The notes under the pieces were generated by a model. It saw only the letters and a list, made by a program, of their open reading frames with translations. It did no database searches and was not told the DNA's origin. The translations under genes and the position numbers were made by a program. This document shows positions 17,725 through 25,963 of a stretch of 64,000 nucleotides of DNA, in pieces. Within the stretch, counting starts at the first letter, position 1; each line of letters opens with the position of its first letter. Origin of the DNA: JAGIBJ01 sp032119595 (GTDB lineage Bacteria > Actinomycetota > Thermoleophilia > Solirubrobacterales > Solirubrobacteraceae); contig JAUMBQ010000001.1 of assembly GCA_032119595.1 (NCBI GenBank), forward strand, positions 186,001-250,000, written 5' to 3'.

Positions 17725-18798
17725 TTAGCTAGCGCGCAGGGTCTCGCGAAGGAGTTCGAGGGCCTCGTGCTCGGCGGGCGCCAAGGCCCGCACCGCCGAC
17801 CCGAGATCAGCCAGCAGCTCGTCCTGCTCGGCGCTGGTGAGCGGCAACTCCGCGTCGCCGTCGACGAGGTCGGTCGCGGGCCGCAGCGTGCGGGCCGCCG
17901 CCAACCCAGGCACATCCGCCGGCAGCGCACGCTCGGCGACCGCGAGCCAGCCGGCGGCCAGCGCATCGTGGGCTTCGGCGACCTCGCCGAGGGCCGGCAA
18001 CTCCAAGAGACCAGCTGCATCGCGCTCGAAGACCGCCTGCGGCGCCCGCAGGAGTCCCTGCTCGCGCGTGATCGCCTGGTGCAGGCTCACGAGCGCGCCC
18101 AACAGATGGCGGTCGCCTTCGAATACCTCCCGCCAGGAGCCCGGTCCGGTGCCGTCGATCGCGTCACCCAGCTGCTCGACACCCGCCGGCCCGCGATCGG
18201 ACTGCTCGCCGCCAGTGGGGCCAACCGCCATGCGGGCCAGGCCACCACGCGCGGCCACCACCAGGTCGTCGTCTGAGGCCGGACGCAGCGCAAGGAGGCG
18301 ATACCGCTGCGCGGCGTGCACGGCGCGGGCCTGCGCGACCGTCGGCACGTCCACGCGCACGGTGGCGGTGCCGTCGGTCAATTCCACCTCGCCGCCGGAG
18401 GCCGCGCTGGCGATCACGACGCCGGGCGAGGCGTTCAGGAGCGAGGACGGCGCGAGCCCGGCCGCGGCGGTGTCGAGCCAGAGCGCGAACGGCGTGCCGG
18501 CGGCGAGCGCCACCTCCAGCGACTTGGCCGCGCGGCGGCGCCGGCTCGTCTCATCGAGCGTGCCGATCACGCCTAGGCGCTTGGCGGCGCCCGGCAAATC
18601 GCTCTGGAAGGGATTCCACCCCGACACATGGAGCGTGCTGACGTCGCCCCGGGCATAGCGGAAGCCCATCCCGAGGAACCCTGCGCCGCCAGCGAGGCCA
18701 AGCGCCGATGGGGCGCGGCCGTCGCGGCCGATCGACTCCAGCAGTCGCCCGAAGGCCCAGATCTCGGGGTGCGGCACGTCGACCATCGCGTCAAGCAT
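17725..18798 (-). CDS. BtrH N-terminal/DUF4872-like protein, function unknown
   Basis: 357 residues from ATG 18798, which overlaps the end of ligA; ATG 18786 is an alternative. The N-terminal part resembles BtrH_N proteins (GLAGGAGFLGMGFRYARGDVSTLHVSGWNPF, and LEVALAAGTPFALWLDTAAAGL), a cysteine-protease-like fold used for acyl or peptide handling. The usual N-terminal cysteine is not visible, so it may be catalytically dead. The C-terminal half is helical and Ala/Leu-rich, DUF4872-like. The assignment is tentative. It follows surE-ligA on the same strand. Confidence 0.5.
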   Translation of the reverse strand: MLDAMVDVPHPEIWAFGRLLESIGRDGRAPSALGLAGGAGFLGMGFRYARGDVSTLHVSGWNPFQSDLPGAAKRLGVIGTLDETSRRRRAAKSLEVALAAGTPFALWLDTAAAGLAPSSLLNASPGVVIASAASGGEVELTDGTATVRVDVPTVAQARAVHAAQRYRLLALRPASDDDLVVAARGGLARMAVGPTGGEQSDRGPAGVEQLGDAIDGTGPGSWREVFEGDRHLLGALVSLHQAITREQGLLRAPQAVFERDAAGLLELPALGEVAEAHDALAAGWLAVAERALPADVPGLAAARTLRPATDLVDGDAELPLTSAEQDELLADLGSAVRALAPAEHEALELLRETLRAS

Positions 18799-21064
18799 CA
18801 GGCTCCACTTCAGCGTTAGGCGCAGCGCCCGCATCGCTGCTCGAAGCGTCGGTTGCGGGCGACTTCTCGTCGTCCGCGTCGACCGGAGGCGACGCGTCGA
18901 CGGCGATTTCTCCCGCCAGCAGAGCCTTCAGGCCGTCCTCGTCCAGCACCCGGACGCCGAGCCGTTCGGCCTTGGCGAGTTTCGTGCCGGCAGCCTCGCC
19001 TGCCACCACGAAGTGCGTCTTCTTCGATACCGACCCCGTTACCCGGCCACCCTCGGCGAGCACCAGGGCCGTCGCCTCCTCGCGGGTCAGCGTCGGCAGG
19101 CTGCCGGTCAGCACGACGGTCACGCCATCGAGGCGCCCATCCCCCGGCGCGGGACCTTCCTCTTCCACCTTCAGCCCAGCCTCGCCAAGGCGCCGCAGCA
19201 GCGTCTGCATCGCCGGGTCCTGCATCTGGCGATGGATCAGCTCAGCATTCTTGGGTCCGACCCCGGGCGTCTCAGCCAGTTCGATCGGCGTGGCCTGCAT
19301 GAGCGCCTGCGTGGAGCGGAACCGCTGCGCGAGCGCGCGCCCCGTCACCTCGCCGACGCCTTCGATCCCCGCCCCGAAGAGCACGCGAGCGAGCGGCTGC
19401 GTCTTGGATCGCTCGATCGCGTCGATCACCGCGCCGGCGCTCTTCTCGGCCATGCCGCGGATGCGAGGCTGCCCGTCCTCGTCCTTCTCGAGCAGCTGCT
19501 CGGTGGTGAGGTCGTACAGATCGGCCGCCGTCGACACGAGCCCGGCACGCTGCAGCGCGCCGACCTGAAGCTCGCCCAGGCCGCCGATATCCATGGCCCC
19601 GCGAGACACGAAGTGCCGCAGCAGCTGCCACTGACGGCCCGGGCAGACCGGATTTGGGCAATTCGTGAAGACCGAGTCCTCGCGCTTGATCGTCGCCGTC
19701 CCACAGACCGGGCAGGCCGTCGGCGGCTCGGGCACCGGCGCGCGATCGGCCCGCTCGACCACATGCGGCGCGGGCGAAATGACCTGCGGAATCACGTCGC
19801 CGGCCCGCAGCACGATCACGTCGTCGCCGGGACGCACGTCCTTACGGGCCAGGTCTTCCTCGTTGTGGAGCGTCGCCATCGACACGGTGACGCCGCCAAC
19901 GACGACCGGCTCAAGTTCCGCAAACGGATGTAGATCGCCAAACTTGCCGACCGACCACTGCACAGCCTTCAGGCGCGTGACCTTGGTCGTCGGCGGGAAC
20001 TTCCACGCGATCGCCCAGCGTGGGTCTCGCCCGACCACGCCCAAACGGCGCTGGAGGATGAAGTCGTCGACCTTGATCACGACCCCGTCGATCTCGAACG
20101 GCAGGTCGGCCCGGCGCTGCGCCCAGCCCTCGCACTGCTTGACGACCGCATCCTCGGACTCCAACACGGCGATATCCGGGTTGACCGGGAAGCCGCGCGC
20201 CTTGAGCCACTCCAACGCGGCTGAGTGCTCGAGCGGGAGCGCGCGTTTCGCGGCCGCCGTGAGCGCCGGCGCCGACGCCCGCTCGTCCAGCGGCCGCAGC
20301 TCGTCGGAGGCCTCGGGTGCCCACACCCCGATCTGGTACGCCCAGAACCGAAGCGGGCGCTCGGCTGCAAGCCGCGAATCGAGCTGTCGAATGGTGCCCG
20401 CCGCGGTGTTGCGGGGGTTCATGTAGGTCGACTCGCCCGCTGCAGCGCGGCGCTCGTTGAGGGCCGTGAAGTCGTCGGTGGCCATGTAGACCTCGCCGCG
20501 AACCTCGAGCACGGCCGGGACGCCGTCGCCCTCGATCGACTTGGGGATCTCGGCGATCGTGCGGATGTTGGCGGTCACGTCCTCGCCGACGCGCCCGTCG
20601 CCACGGGTCGTGGCCCGCACGAGCTGGCCGCTCTCGTACATGAGCGACATCGCCAGGCCGTCGATCTTCGGCTCGCAGACGTAGCGGAACACCGCGTCCT
20701 CGATGCCCTCACGCCCGAGGTGGCTGCGCGCTCGCGTCACCCAACTGCGCAGCTCGTCTGCGTTGCGCGCATTGGCGAGCGACAGCATTGGCAGCGGGTG
20801 CTCGACCTTTTGCAGGTGCCCGGCGGCCCGACCGCCAACGGTCTGCGTCGGCGAATCGGCCGTCCGCAGCTCTGGGTAGGCCGCTTCGAGTTCCCGCAGC
20901 TCACCCTGGAGCGCGTCGTAGTCGTCGTCGGCGATCGTGGGATCGTCGTGCTCGTAGTAGGCCGCGTTGTGGACCGCGATCTCGGCCCTGAGCGATTCCA
21001 CGCGAGCGCGGGCGGCGTCGACCCCATCGGCATCCAGCGGCGCGGAGGGATCCGGCGACGTCAC
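18791..21064 (-). CDS. ligA: NAD-dependent DNA ligase
   Basis: 757 residues. Domain order is complete: Ia domain (AYYEHDDPTIADDDYD), adenylation domain with active-site Lys133 in CEPKIDG, OB fold, a four-Cys zinc finger (CPVCG ... NCPNPVC), helix-hairpin-helix repeats, and a C-terminal BRCT domain (LDGVTVVLTGSLPTLTREEA). It seals nicks in replication and repair using NAD+. An acidic ~35-residue tail (DASPPVDADDEKSPATDASS) follows the BRCT domain. It overlaps surE by 4 bp and the BtrH-like gene by 8 bp. Confidence 0.96.
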   Translation of the reverse strand: MTSPDPSAPLDADGVDAARARVESLRAEIAVHNAAYYEHDDPTIADDDYDALQGELRELEAAYPELRTADSPTQTVGGRAAGHLQKVEHPLPMLSLANARNADELRSWVTRARSHLGREGIEDAVFRYVCEPKIDGLAMSLMYESGQLVRATTRGDGRVGEDVTANIRTIAEIPKSIEGDGVPAVLEVRGEVYMATDDFTALNERRAAAGESTYMNPRNTAAGTIRQLDSRLAAERPLRFWAYQIGVWAPEASDELRPLDERASAPALTAAAKRALPLEHSAALEWLKARGFPVNPDIAVLESEDAVVKQCEGWAQRRADLPFEIDGVVIKVDDFILQRRLGVVGRDPRWAIAWKFPPTTKVTRLKAVQWSVGKFGDLHPFAELEPVVVGGVTVSMATLHNEEDLARKDVRPGDDVIVLRAGDVIPQVISPAPHVVERADRAPVPEPPTACPVCGTATIKREDSVFTNCPNPVCPGRQWQLLRHFVSRGAMDIGGLGELQVGALQRAGLVSTAADLYDLTTEQLLEKDEDGQPRIRGMAEKSAGAVIDAIERSKTQPLARVLFGAGIEGVGEVTGRALAQRFRSTQALMQATPIELAETPGVGPKNAELIHRQMQDPAMQTLLRRLGEAGLKVEEEGPAPGDGRLDGVTVVLTGSLPTLTREEATALVLAEGGRVTGSVSKKTHFVVAGEAAGTKLAKAERLGVRVLDEDGLKALLAGEIAVDASPPVDADDEKSPATDASSSDAGAAPNAEVEPDA

Positions 21065-22002
21065 GCCCCAGCCTCCTCGCCGATCCCTCCACTCGTGGCG
21101 GCACTGCTCGTCGCTGAGGCGTCGGCACCGGCCTCGGGCACGGTCACGTACTCGTCGCTCCCACGCAGCGCGCCCGCGATCGCCTCCTCGGGGAGGTCAT
21201 CCAGGCGGGCGTCATCAGTCCAGCGCAGCGACATCGGCGTCACGGAGATCGAGCCATTGGCCACCGCGTGAAGGTCGGTGCCCGCCTCATCGCGATGGCC
21301 GGCCGCGACGCCGTACACCGCGAGGCGTTCGGCGTTGCCGTACGTGACGATCGGCTCGGCGGCGCCGTGGCGGGCCGCGCGCTCGGGCGCTTCACCGGGG
21401 AGCCGGCGCAGGCCGTCTTTGTAGATCCGCTTGCCGAGGCGTGTGAGGCGCGCCTGCGACGGCGAACCGGCCGGCGCGTTGACGTTCAACACGGTCCCAG
21501 CGACCAGCCCGACGTGCTGAGCCCGAGCCACGAGTTCCGCTGCGAACTCGGCGACGGCCGTGAAGTCGTAACCGCCCTCGTCGGTGAAGCCAAGGCCCGC
21601 ATCGCGCGCGATCTGCGAGACGGCGAGGCCGGGCAGCCCGAGGTGATGGGCCTCCAGCGCGGCGCCGACGGTCCCTGAGTAGCTGGTGTCGTCGCCGAGG
21701 TTGGCGCCGTGGTTGATGCCGGCGACGATCATGTCGGGCCGGGCACCGGCCAGCTCGTACCAGCCGAGGCGCACGCAGTCGACTGGGGTGCCGTCGATCG
21801 CCCAGCCCTCGGCGCCGTCGGCGAAGGTCACGTGGCGACTCACGATCGGGCGGCGCGTCGTGATCGAACGCCCCGTGGCGGACCGGTTGCCATCGGGGGC
21901 AATGATCATCAATTCGATGCCGGGAATCTTCAGCAACGCCTCACGGATCGCGTGCAGGCCCTCCGCTTCGATGCCGTCGTCATTCGTGAGGAGCAGGCGC
22001 AC
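21061..22002 (-). CDS. surE: 5'/3'-nucleotidase SurE
   Basis: 313 residues. The N-terminal metal-binding motif LLTNDDGIEAEGL (Asp8, Asp9) and the second motif AGINHGANLGDDTSYSGTVGAA are intact, as is the family PVDCVRLG segment. It dephosphorylates nucleoside monophosphates and is linked to stress survival. The C-terminus is ~50 residues longer than usual, ending in an Ala/Ser/Thr-rich tail. It is first in the surE-ligA operon. Confidence 0.95.
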   Translation of the reverse strand: MRLLLTNDDGIEAEGLHAIREALLKIPGIELMIIAPDGNRSATGRSITTRRPIVSRHVTFADGAEGWAIDGTPVDCVRLGWYELAGARPDMIVAGINHGANLGDDTSYSGTVGAALEAHHLGLPGLAVSQIARDAGLGFTDEGGYDFTAVAEFAAELVARAQHVGLVAGTVLNVNAPAGSPSQARLTRLGKRIYKDGLRRLPGEAPERAARHGAAEPIVTYGNAERLAVYGVAAGHRDEAGTDLHAVANGSISVTPMSLRWTDDARLDDLPEEAIAGALRGSDEYVTVPEAGADASATSSAATSGGIGEEAGA

Positions 22003-22141
22003 AGGTATCCAGTGTACGAAGGGCCAGGGCGGCGAAGACGCCTCCCTGTTTTCCCGGCCCGCTGGCCGGGGACGACCGTGCCGAGAGTCGCCGGAGCGGG
22101 GACATCCCCGATCGACCGATCGTCCAAACGTCCGATAGGCG

Positions 22142-22159
22142 TGTCAACGAAGGTTGACA
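22142..22159. promoter_or_regulatory. Operator 1 of the HTH/Clp-N operon
   Basis: TGTCAACgaagGTTGACA is an 18-bp perfect inverted repeat with a 4-bp centre. Its right arm contains TTGACA (22154-22159), a consensus -35 box, so binding would block RNA polymerase. An identical arm pair recurs 29 bp downstream. Confidence 0.75.
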
Positions 22160-22183
22160 AGAACGAAACCTGTCAACTACGGT
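22154..22183 (+). promoter_or_regulatory. Promoter giving a probably leaderless mRNA
   Basis: TTGACA (22154-22159) and TACGGT (22178-22183) are 18 bp apart. Transcription would start six to seven bases downstream, at about 22189-22190, which is the A of the start codon. No Shine-Dalgarno sequence precedes that ATG, consistent with a leaderless message. Confidence 0.55.
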
Positions 22184-22188
22184 TGACA
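22171..22188. promoter_or_regulatory. Operator 2 of the HTH/Clp-N operon
   Basis: TGTCAACtacgGTTGACA has the same arms as operator 1. It covers the -10-like TACGGT (22178-22183) and ends one base before the ATG at 22190. Two identical operators over -35 and -10 imply tight autorepression, most simply by the HTH protein encoded next. Confidence 0.75.
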
Positions 22189-22189
22189 G

Positions 22190-22420
22190 ATGGCTGCGCT
22201 TGCCGACCTCCCAATCCCCGACGATCCCGCCGACGCCCTTGCGGCCGTGGTCGCGCTGCGGCGCCTGGCCGACCGGCTCGAGCACGCCGCGGTCGAGCGT
22301 GCCGTCGGCGACGGGTGGACCTGGGCCCAGATCGCCGAGGCCCTCGGCGTCACGCGCCAGGCCGTCCACAAGCGCCACGCCGGCACCCGCGAATCCGCTG
22401 AACTCCAGGAGGCACGATGA
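22190..22420 (+). CDS. Small helix-turn-helix protein
   Basis: 76 residues. After a short helical N-terminus, the segment VERAVGDGWTWAQIAEALGVTRQAVHKRHAG is a clear HTH with recognition helix TRQAVHKR. It lies directly behind two identical operators and overlaps the Clp-N gene by 4 bp (22417-22420). It is most likely the autorepressor of this two-gene operon. No effector domain is present, so the Clp-N partner may act as the sensor half; that is inference. Confidence 0.85.
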   Translation: MAALADLPIPDDPADALAAVVALRRLADRLEHAAVERAVGDGWTWAQIAEALGVTRQAVHKRHAGTRESAELQEAR

Positions 22421-22938
22421 GCCGCAAGTCCATGTTGCACGGCACACGCACCGTCAAGGCCGTGATGCTCGGCGCCGAGGAGCACGCCAAGGCGCTCGGC
22501 GATTCGATCACCGGTCCCGAGCATCTGCTGCTCGCCGCGCTCGACCTCCCGGATGGCGACGCCCGGCACGCCTTCGAGCGGATCGACGCTGACCCGGACG
22601 GTGTTCGCGACGCAATCATCGACGCGCACGCCAGCGCCCTGCGCGCCATCGGGATCGAACCCGTCCCGGAGGAGCGCCTCGGCCGAAGCAGCTCCCGTCG
22701 CCGCGAGCGCCTCAGCCGGACCGCCGTCAGCACCGTGCGCTTGGCAGGCGACGAGTCCAAGCGCGACCGCAGCCGGTCCTTCGGCGCCCACATCGTGGCG
22801 GCCGTCGCGCAGCTCGAACATGGCACCGCGCCGCGGGCCCTGCACGCGATGGGCATCGACCTCGACGAGCTCCTCGTCGCCGCTCGAACCGAAGCGATCA
22901 AGGCCAGCCGACGCGCCGAAGGCGCTGCGCGCGAGTAG
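22417..22938 (+). CDS. Clp N-terminal (Clp-N repeat) domain protein without ATPase
   Basis: 173 residues. Two Clp-N-like repeats are visible: VKAVMLGAEEHAKALGDSITGPEHLLLAALDL near residues 11-42 and GAHIVAAVAQLEHGTAPRALHAMGIDLDELLVAAR at 125-160, separated by an Arg/Ser-rich linker. ClpA/B/C use this domain to bind substrates and adaptors. With no AAA+ module here, it is a stand-alone adaptor or sensor. It is co-translated with the HTH protein. Confidence 0.85.
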   Translation: MSRKSMLHGTRTVKAVMLGAEEHAKALGDSITGPEHLLLAALDLPDGDARHAFERIDADPDGVRDAIIDAHASALRAIGIEPVPEERLGRSSSRRRERLSRTAVSTVRLAGDESKRDRSRSFGAHIVAAVAQLEHGTAPRALHAMGIDLDELLVAARTEAIKASRRAEGAARE

Positions 22939-22983
22939 GCGCGCACGCTTAGGCGCGCACGATTAGCCGCCGGTGGCTGGCGG

Positions 22984-23034
22984 CGAAGTTGGGTTGTTTA
23001 GGGCTGGCCATGCCAGCCGAAAACAACCCAGCTT
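22984..23034. repeat. Long inverted repeat (hairpin A)
   Basis: TGGGTTGTTT pairs with AAACAACCCA, and inside it GGCTGGC pairs with GCCAGCC around a CAT loop, giving a stem of over 17 bp with one small internal loop. A degenerate copy (hairpin B) follows at about 23056-23102. Confidence 0.7.
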
Positions 23035-23055
23035 CCGCGGCGGATGACTGGCGGC

Positions 23056-23102
23056 GAAACTGGGTTGGTTTGAGCTGGCATGGCCAGCCCATTCCGACCC
23101 AA
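23056..23102. repeat. Degenerate second copy of the long hairpin (hairpin B)
   Basis: The sequence from ACTGGCGGCGAA through GGGTTGGTTTGAGCTGGCATGGCCAGCC to CCGACCC repeats hairpin A about 72 bp downstream with scattered substitutions, and still folds (GCTGGC/GCCAGC and GGGTTGG/CCGACCC). Confidence 0.6.
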
Positions 23103-23166
23103 CTGCGACCGCGCAGGTCGACCCAACTGCGACCACGCGCGCCGACCCAACTTCGACCGCGTGCGT
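23095..23166. repeat. 24-bp tandem repeat, three copies
   Basis: Units begin CGACCCAACTGCGACC (23095), CGACCCAACTGCGACC (23119) and CGACCCAACTTCGACC (23143), each followed by a variable 8-bp CG-rich end. They abut directly with no spacers and stop 59 bp before the next start codon. Confidence 0.85.
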
Positions 23167-23225
23167 CGGCCCTCGACCGGCACGGCCACGCTGGCCACGC
23201 GGCGGCGGATCGTTAGATTCGCCGC

Positions 23226-24650
23226 ATGGGGATCGTCGACGAGGTTTGGGCCGGGATCGGGGGCGATCCGGCGACAGCCGCGCGTGTGGACCACACGTTC
23301 CGGTCGACGGGGGCGCTGCCGTCGAGCTTTGCGGTCGAGCCGTTCGGCGCGGCCTGTTTCGCGGCGGTCGGACTGGCCGTGGCCGAACTCACCGGGGCCT
23401 CCTCGATCCAGATCGACAACGCGGGTGTGGCGAATGCGCTGCGCAGCGAGCAGGCCTTGCGCATCGGCGACGAGCCGCCGGAGGCGGTCTGGGATCCGCT
23501 CAGTCGCATCTACCGAGCGTCGGACGGCTGGGTGCGCCTGCACGGCAACTACGCCCAGCACCAGGAGGCCATCCACCTGGTGTTTGGCTCTGCGGAACCT
23601 GGTGCGGTGGCGGCTGCGATTAAGGCGATGCCGGCGGCCGAGGTCGAGTCCCGTCTGCACGAGGCCGGCGGCGTTGCTGCCGCCGCGCTGTCCATCGACG
23701 CGTGGCGTGCACACCCTCACGGCAAGCAGGTCACCGACCGCCCACTCGTGGCGACGACGGTGCGCGACGACACCGCCGACCGCCCCTGGCGCCCTGCCCC
23801 GACCGGTGGACGTGGGCTCCAAGGCCTGGCGTCGCTCGCTGCGCTCTCCGGCCAGCCGCTCGACCCGCGCCCGCTGCGCGGCCTGCGGGTACTGGAGCTC
23901 ACTCGCGTCATCGCGGGCCCCGTCGCCGGCCGCACCCTGAGCTGGTTCGGCGCGGACGTGCTCCGCATCGAAAGCCCGGACCACCGCGAGCTGCGCACAC
24001 TGGTCGTTGACACCGGCCAGGACAAGCGCTCCACGACCATCGATCTCCACACCGCGCGCGGCCGCGCAGCCTTCGAAGACCTCCTCGCCGGCACCGACGT
24101 GTTCCTGCACGGTTTGCGGCCGGGCGCGCTCCAGTCGCTCGGGTTCGATGCGGGCGTTCGTGCGCGCATCTCCCCTGGACTGATCGACGCGAGCCTGAGC
24201 GCGTACGGCCCCGGCGGCCCCTGGAGCGGACGTCGTGGGTTCGACAGCCTCACGCAACTCAGCACCGGTGTCGCGCTAGCGCAGGCCGAGGCGGTCGGCA
24301 CGCTCGCGGAAGGCCCGCGGCCACTCCCCTGCCAGCTGCTCGACCACGCGACCGGCCTCCTCCTCGCCGCCGCGATCATTCGCGCGGCTGGCGAACGTGC
24401 CGTCGACGGGCACCGCCGGATCATTGTGGCGTCCCTCGCGCGGACCGCCGCTGCCCTCATCGACGCGGGCCAAGGCCCGTTCGATGGCGCCTCCCCGGCC
24501 CCGGTCTCGCCCGGGACCCTGGCCCTCGACGGCGCCTTCGGCCGCACGCGTCACGCCCCGCTGCCGGTGAGCATCGAGGGCGTCGAAGGGTGTTGGCGGG
24601 AAGGCGCCCGCTCCCCCGGTTCCGACGAGCCAAGCTGGCAGGGCGCCTAG
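23226..24650 (+). CDS. Class III CoA transferase (CaiB/BaiF family)
   Basis: 474 residues. The C-terminal half holds the family signature: PLRGLRVLELTRVIAGPVAGRTLSWFGADVLRIESPDH, with DKRSTTIDLHTARGRAAFEDLLAGTDVFLHGLRPGAL next; the nucleophilic Asp normally lies in the G..D region, and RTLVVDTGQDKRS is the likely position. The N-terminal ~210 residues look like a second, degenerate CaiB half. It moves CoA between carboxylic acids; substrates are unknown. No linked pathway genes are present. Confidence 0.85.
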   Translation: MGIVDEVWAGIGGDPATAARVDHTFRSTGALPSSFAVEPFGAACFAAVGLAVAELTGASSIQIDNAGVANALRSEQALRIGDEPPEAVWDPLSRIYRASDGWVRLHGNYAQHQEAIHLVFGSAEPGAVAAAIKAMPAAEVESRLHEAGGVAAAALSIDAWRAHPHGKQVTDRPLVATTVRDDTADRPWRPAPTGGRGLQGLASLAALSGQPLDPRPLRGLRVLELTRVIAGPVAGRTLSWFGADVLRIESPDHRELRTLVVDTGQDKRSTTIDLHTARGRAAFEDLLAGTDVFLHGLRPGALQSLGFDAGVRARISPGLIDASLSAYGPGGPWSGRRGFDSLTQLSTGVALAQAEAVGTLAEGPRPLPCQLLDHATGLLLAAAIIRAAGERAVDGHRRIIVASLARTAAALIDAGQGPFDGASPAPVSPGTLALDGAFGRTRHAPLPVSIEGVEGCWREGARSPGSDEPSWQGA

Positions 24651-24773
24651 CTCTCCGGCGCGCGCCATGCTGGCACGGCGCCGAGCCATCCCCGCCGCGC
24701 ACTTCAACCTATGCCCATGGGGCCCGGGCACGACTGGGGCTTGAGGGCATGGGCCTCGGGCCCTGGGGACCTT

Positions 24774-24824
24774 GGGGCTTGCTTCCAAACGAGCCCGTTT
24801 TGGGCGGGTTTGGAGGCAAACCCC
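24774..24824. terminator. Long imperfect hairpin, possible terminator of the CoA transferase gene
   Basis: GGGGcTTGCtTCCAAAC (24774-24790) pairs with GTTTGGAgGCAAaCCCC (24808-24824) with two single mismatches, and the loop carries its own GCCC/GGGC stem. There is no T-run. The sequence is close to symmetrical, so it could act in both directions. Confidence 0.5.
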
Positions 24825-24840
24825 GGCCCCGCGCCCCGCT

Positions 24841-24854
24841 GTGACGAGGGTCAC
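24841..24854. promoter_or_regulatory. GTGAC-N4-GTCAC palindrome upstream of the MscS gene
   Basis: GTGACgaggGTCAC is a perfect inverted repeat ~80 bp before the MscS start, matching the one at 12045-12058 upstream of the acyl-CoA synthetase gene in both sequence and distance from the start codon. Confidence 0.4.
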
Positions 24855-24934
24855 TCGACGCCGTCAACCGACGGTGCTCCAGCCCGATGGCTGCAACGGT
24901 GAACGGTCCCCCTCAACCCGAAGGGACCCTGCCC

Positions 24935-25900
24935 ATGCAGTCAACCCGACCCCCCGTCGTGAGTCGCGTCCGACTCGACGGGCCCAAGATGACGAAACTC
25001 AAAGCGGAGACGAAGGCGGCGGCGCGCAAGGCCCGTCGCGAGCTGGTGGTGGTCGCCCCGCTGGCCATCGCGGTCTACGTCGTCTCCCACCACCGCAAGG
25101 ATTGGCTCCCCGGCCTTGAGAAGGAGGTCCAGGTTGCGAGCGTCGCGCTGCTCGTCGGCCTCGGCTGGGCGGTTGCGCGTGATCTCGCCCGGGCGTTTGG
25201 CCCTGCGCTGCTCAGCCGGCTCGGGCCTGAGGCCGCGGCGACGCTCGGATTCACGCTCCGGCTTACGGGCATCGGGACCATCACGCTCATCGCCCTGCGC
25301 GTCGCGGGCCTGCCACCGCAGACGCTGGCCTTTGGCGGTGCAGCCGCAGCCGTCGTGATCGGTCTGGCCGCCCAGCAGACCCTCGGCAACCTGTTCGCCG
25401 GCGTCGTGATGCTCAGCTCGCGCCCGTTCCGGATCGGCGAACGCGTTCGCTTTCAGGGCGGCAACCTGGCCGGGCAGCTCGAAGGTACCGTCGTGTCGCT
25501 CGGCCTGATGTACGTCGAGATGACCGACGGCCCGAACCGCGTGATGGTCCCCAACGCTGCAGCCCTTGCCTGCGCCGTCACGCCCTTGCGCGACATCGAC
25601 GCCGTCGACTTCGAGGCCAAGCTCCGCGCCGGCGCCAAGCCCAGCGAGGTCCAGCAGCTCCTCGACACGCACGTCACCGTCGATACCCAGGGCAAACCTC
25701 ACATCGACCTGCGCTCGATCGACGACGACGAGGTGATCGTGCGCATCACCGCCACCCCCGCCGACCCTGATGAGGGCTGGCTCCTCGCGGACCAGGTGAT
25801 CGCCGCCATCGACGGCGTCACCCGGGAGCAGCTCACCGCCGAGCACGCCGTCGTGCGCTCGGGCGAGCGCACCGCAGAACACGAAACGGTGCCAGCCTAA
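24935..25900 (+). CDS. MscS family small-conductance mechanosensitive channel
   Basis: 321 residues from ATG 24935, which has AAGGGA eight bases upstream; ATG 24887 is an alternative. Hydrophobic helices precede the pore helix, whose Gly/Ala pattern is typical (GGAAAAVVIGLAAQQTLGNLFAGVVMLSSRPFRIGERV). The beta domain follows (GQLEGTVVSLGLMYVEMTDGPNRVMVPNAAAL). It opens under membrane tension to release solutes after hypo-osmotic shock. It is transcribed alone. Confidence 0.9.
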   Translation: MQSTRPPVVSRVRLDGPKMTKLKAETKAAARKARRELVVVAPLAIAVYVVSHHRKDWLPGLEKEVQVASVALLVGLGWAVARDLARAFGPALLSRLGPEAAATLGFTLRLTGIGTITLIALRVAGLPPQTLAFGGAAAAVVIGLAAQQTLGNLFAGVVMLSSRPFRIGERVRFQGGNLAGQLEGTVVSLGLMYVEMTDGPNRVMVPNAAALACAVTPLRDIDAVDFEAKLRAGAKPSEVQQLLDTHVTVDTQGKPHIDLRSIDDDEVIVRITATPADPDEGWLLADQVIAAIDGVTREQLTAEHAVVRSGERTAEHETVPA

Positions 25901-25963
25901 CCGCGCCGGCCGGCCGCGGCCGCCGGCCGCCGGCGGCCGCCGCCCAACCCCCGTCGACCAAAC

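Larger units (their letters stand above)
22939..23225. other. Repeat- and hairpin-rich spacer between Clp-N and CoA transferase genes
   Basis: No gene. It contains two related large hairpins at ~72-bp spacing, followed by three contiguous 24-bp repeats (three units equal 72 bp). Part may terminate the HTH/Clp-N transcript. Confidence 0.6.
24651..24934. other. Hairpin-rich spacer before the MscS gene
   Basis: No gene. It contains G/C-rich direct and inverted repeats (GGCCCGGGC, GGGCCTCGGGCCC), a long imperfect hairpin at 24774-24824, and a GTGAC-N4-GTCAC palindrome at 24841-24854 that may be part of the mscS promoter. Confidence 0.55.

Noticed and set aside
23095..23166. Short repeats as a CRISPR array
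   Set aside because: The 24-bp units are directly contiguous with no spacers, only three copies, and no cas genes are present.
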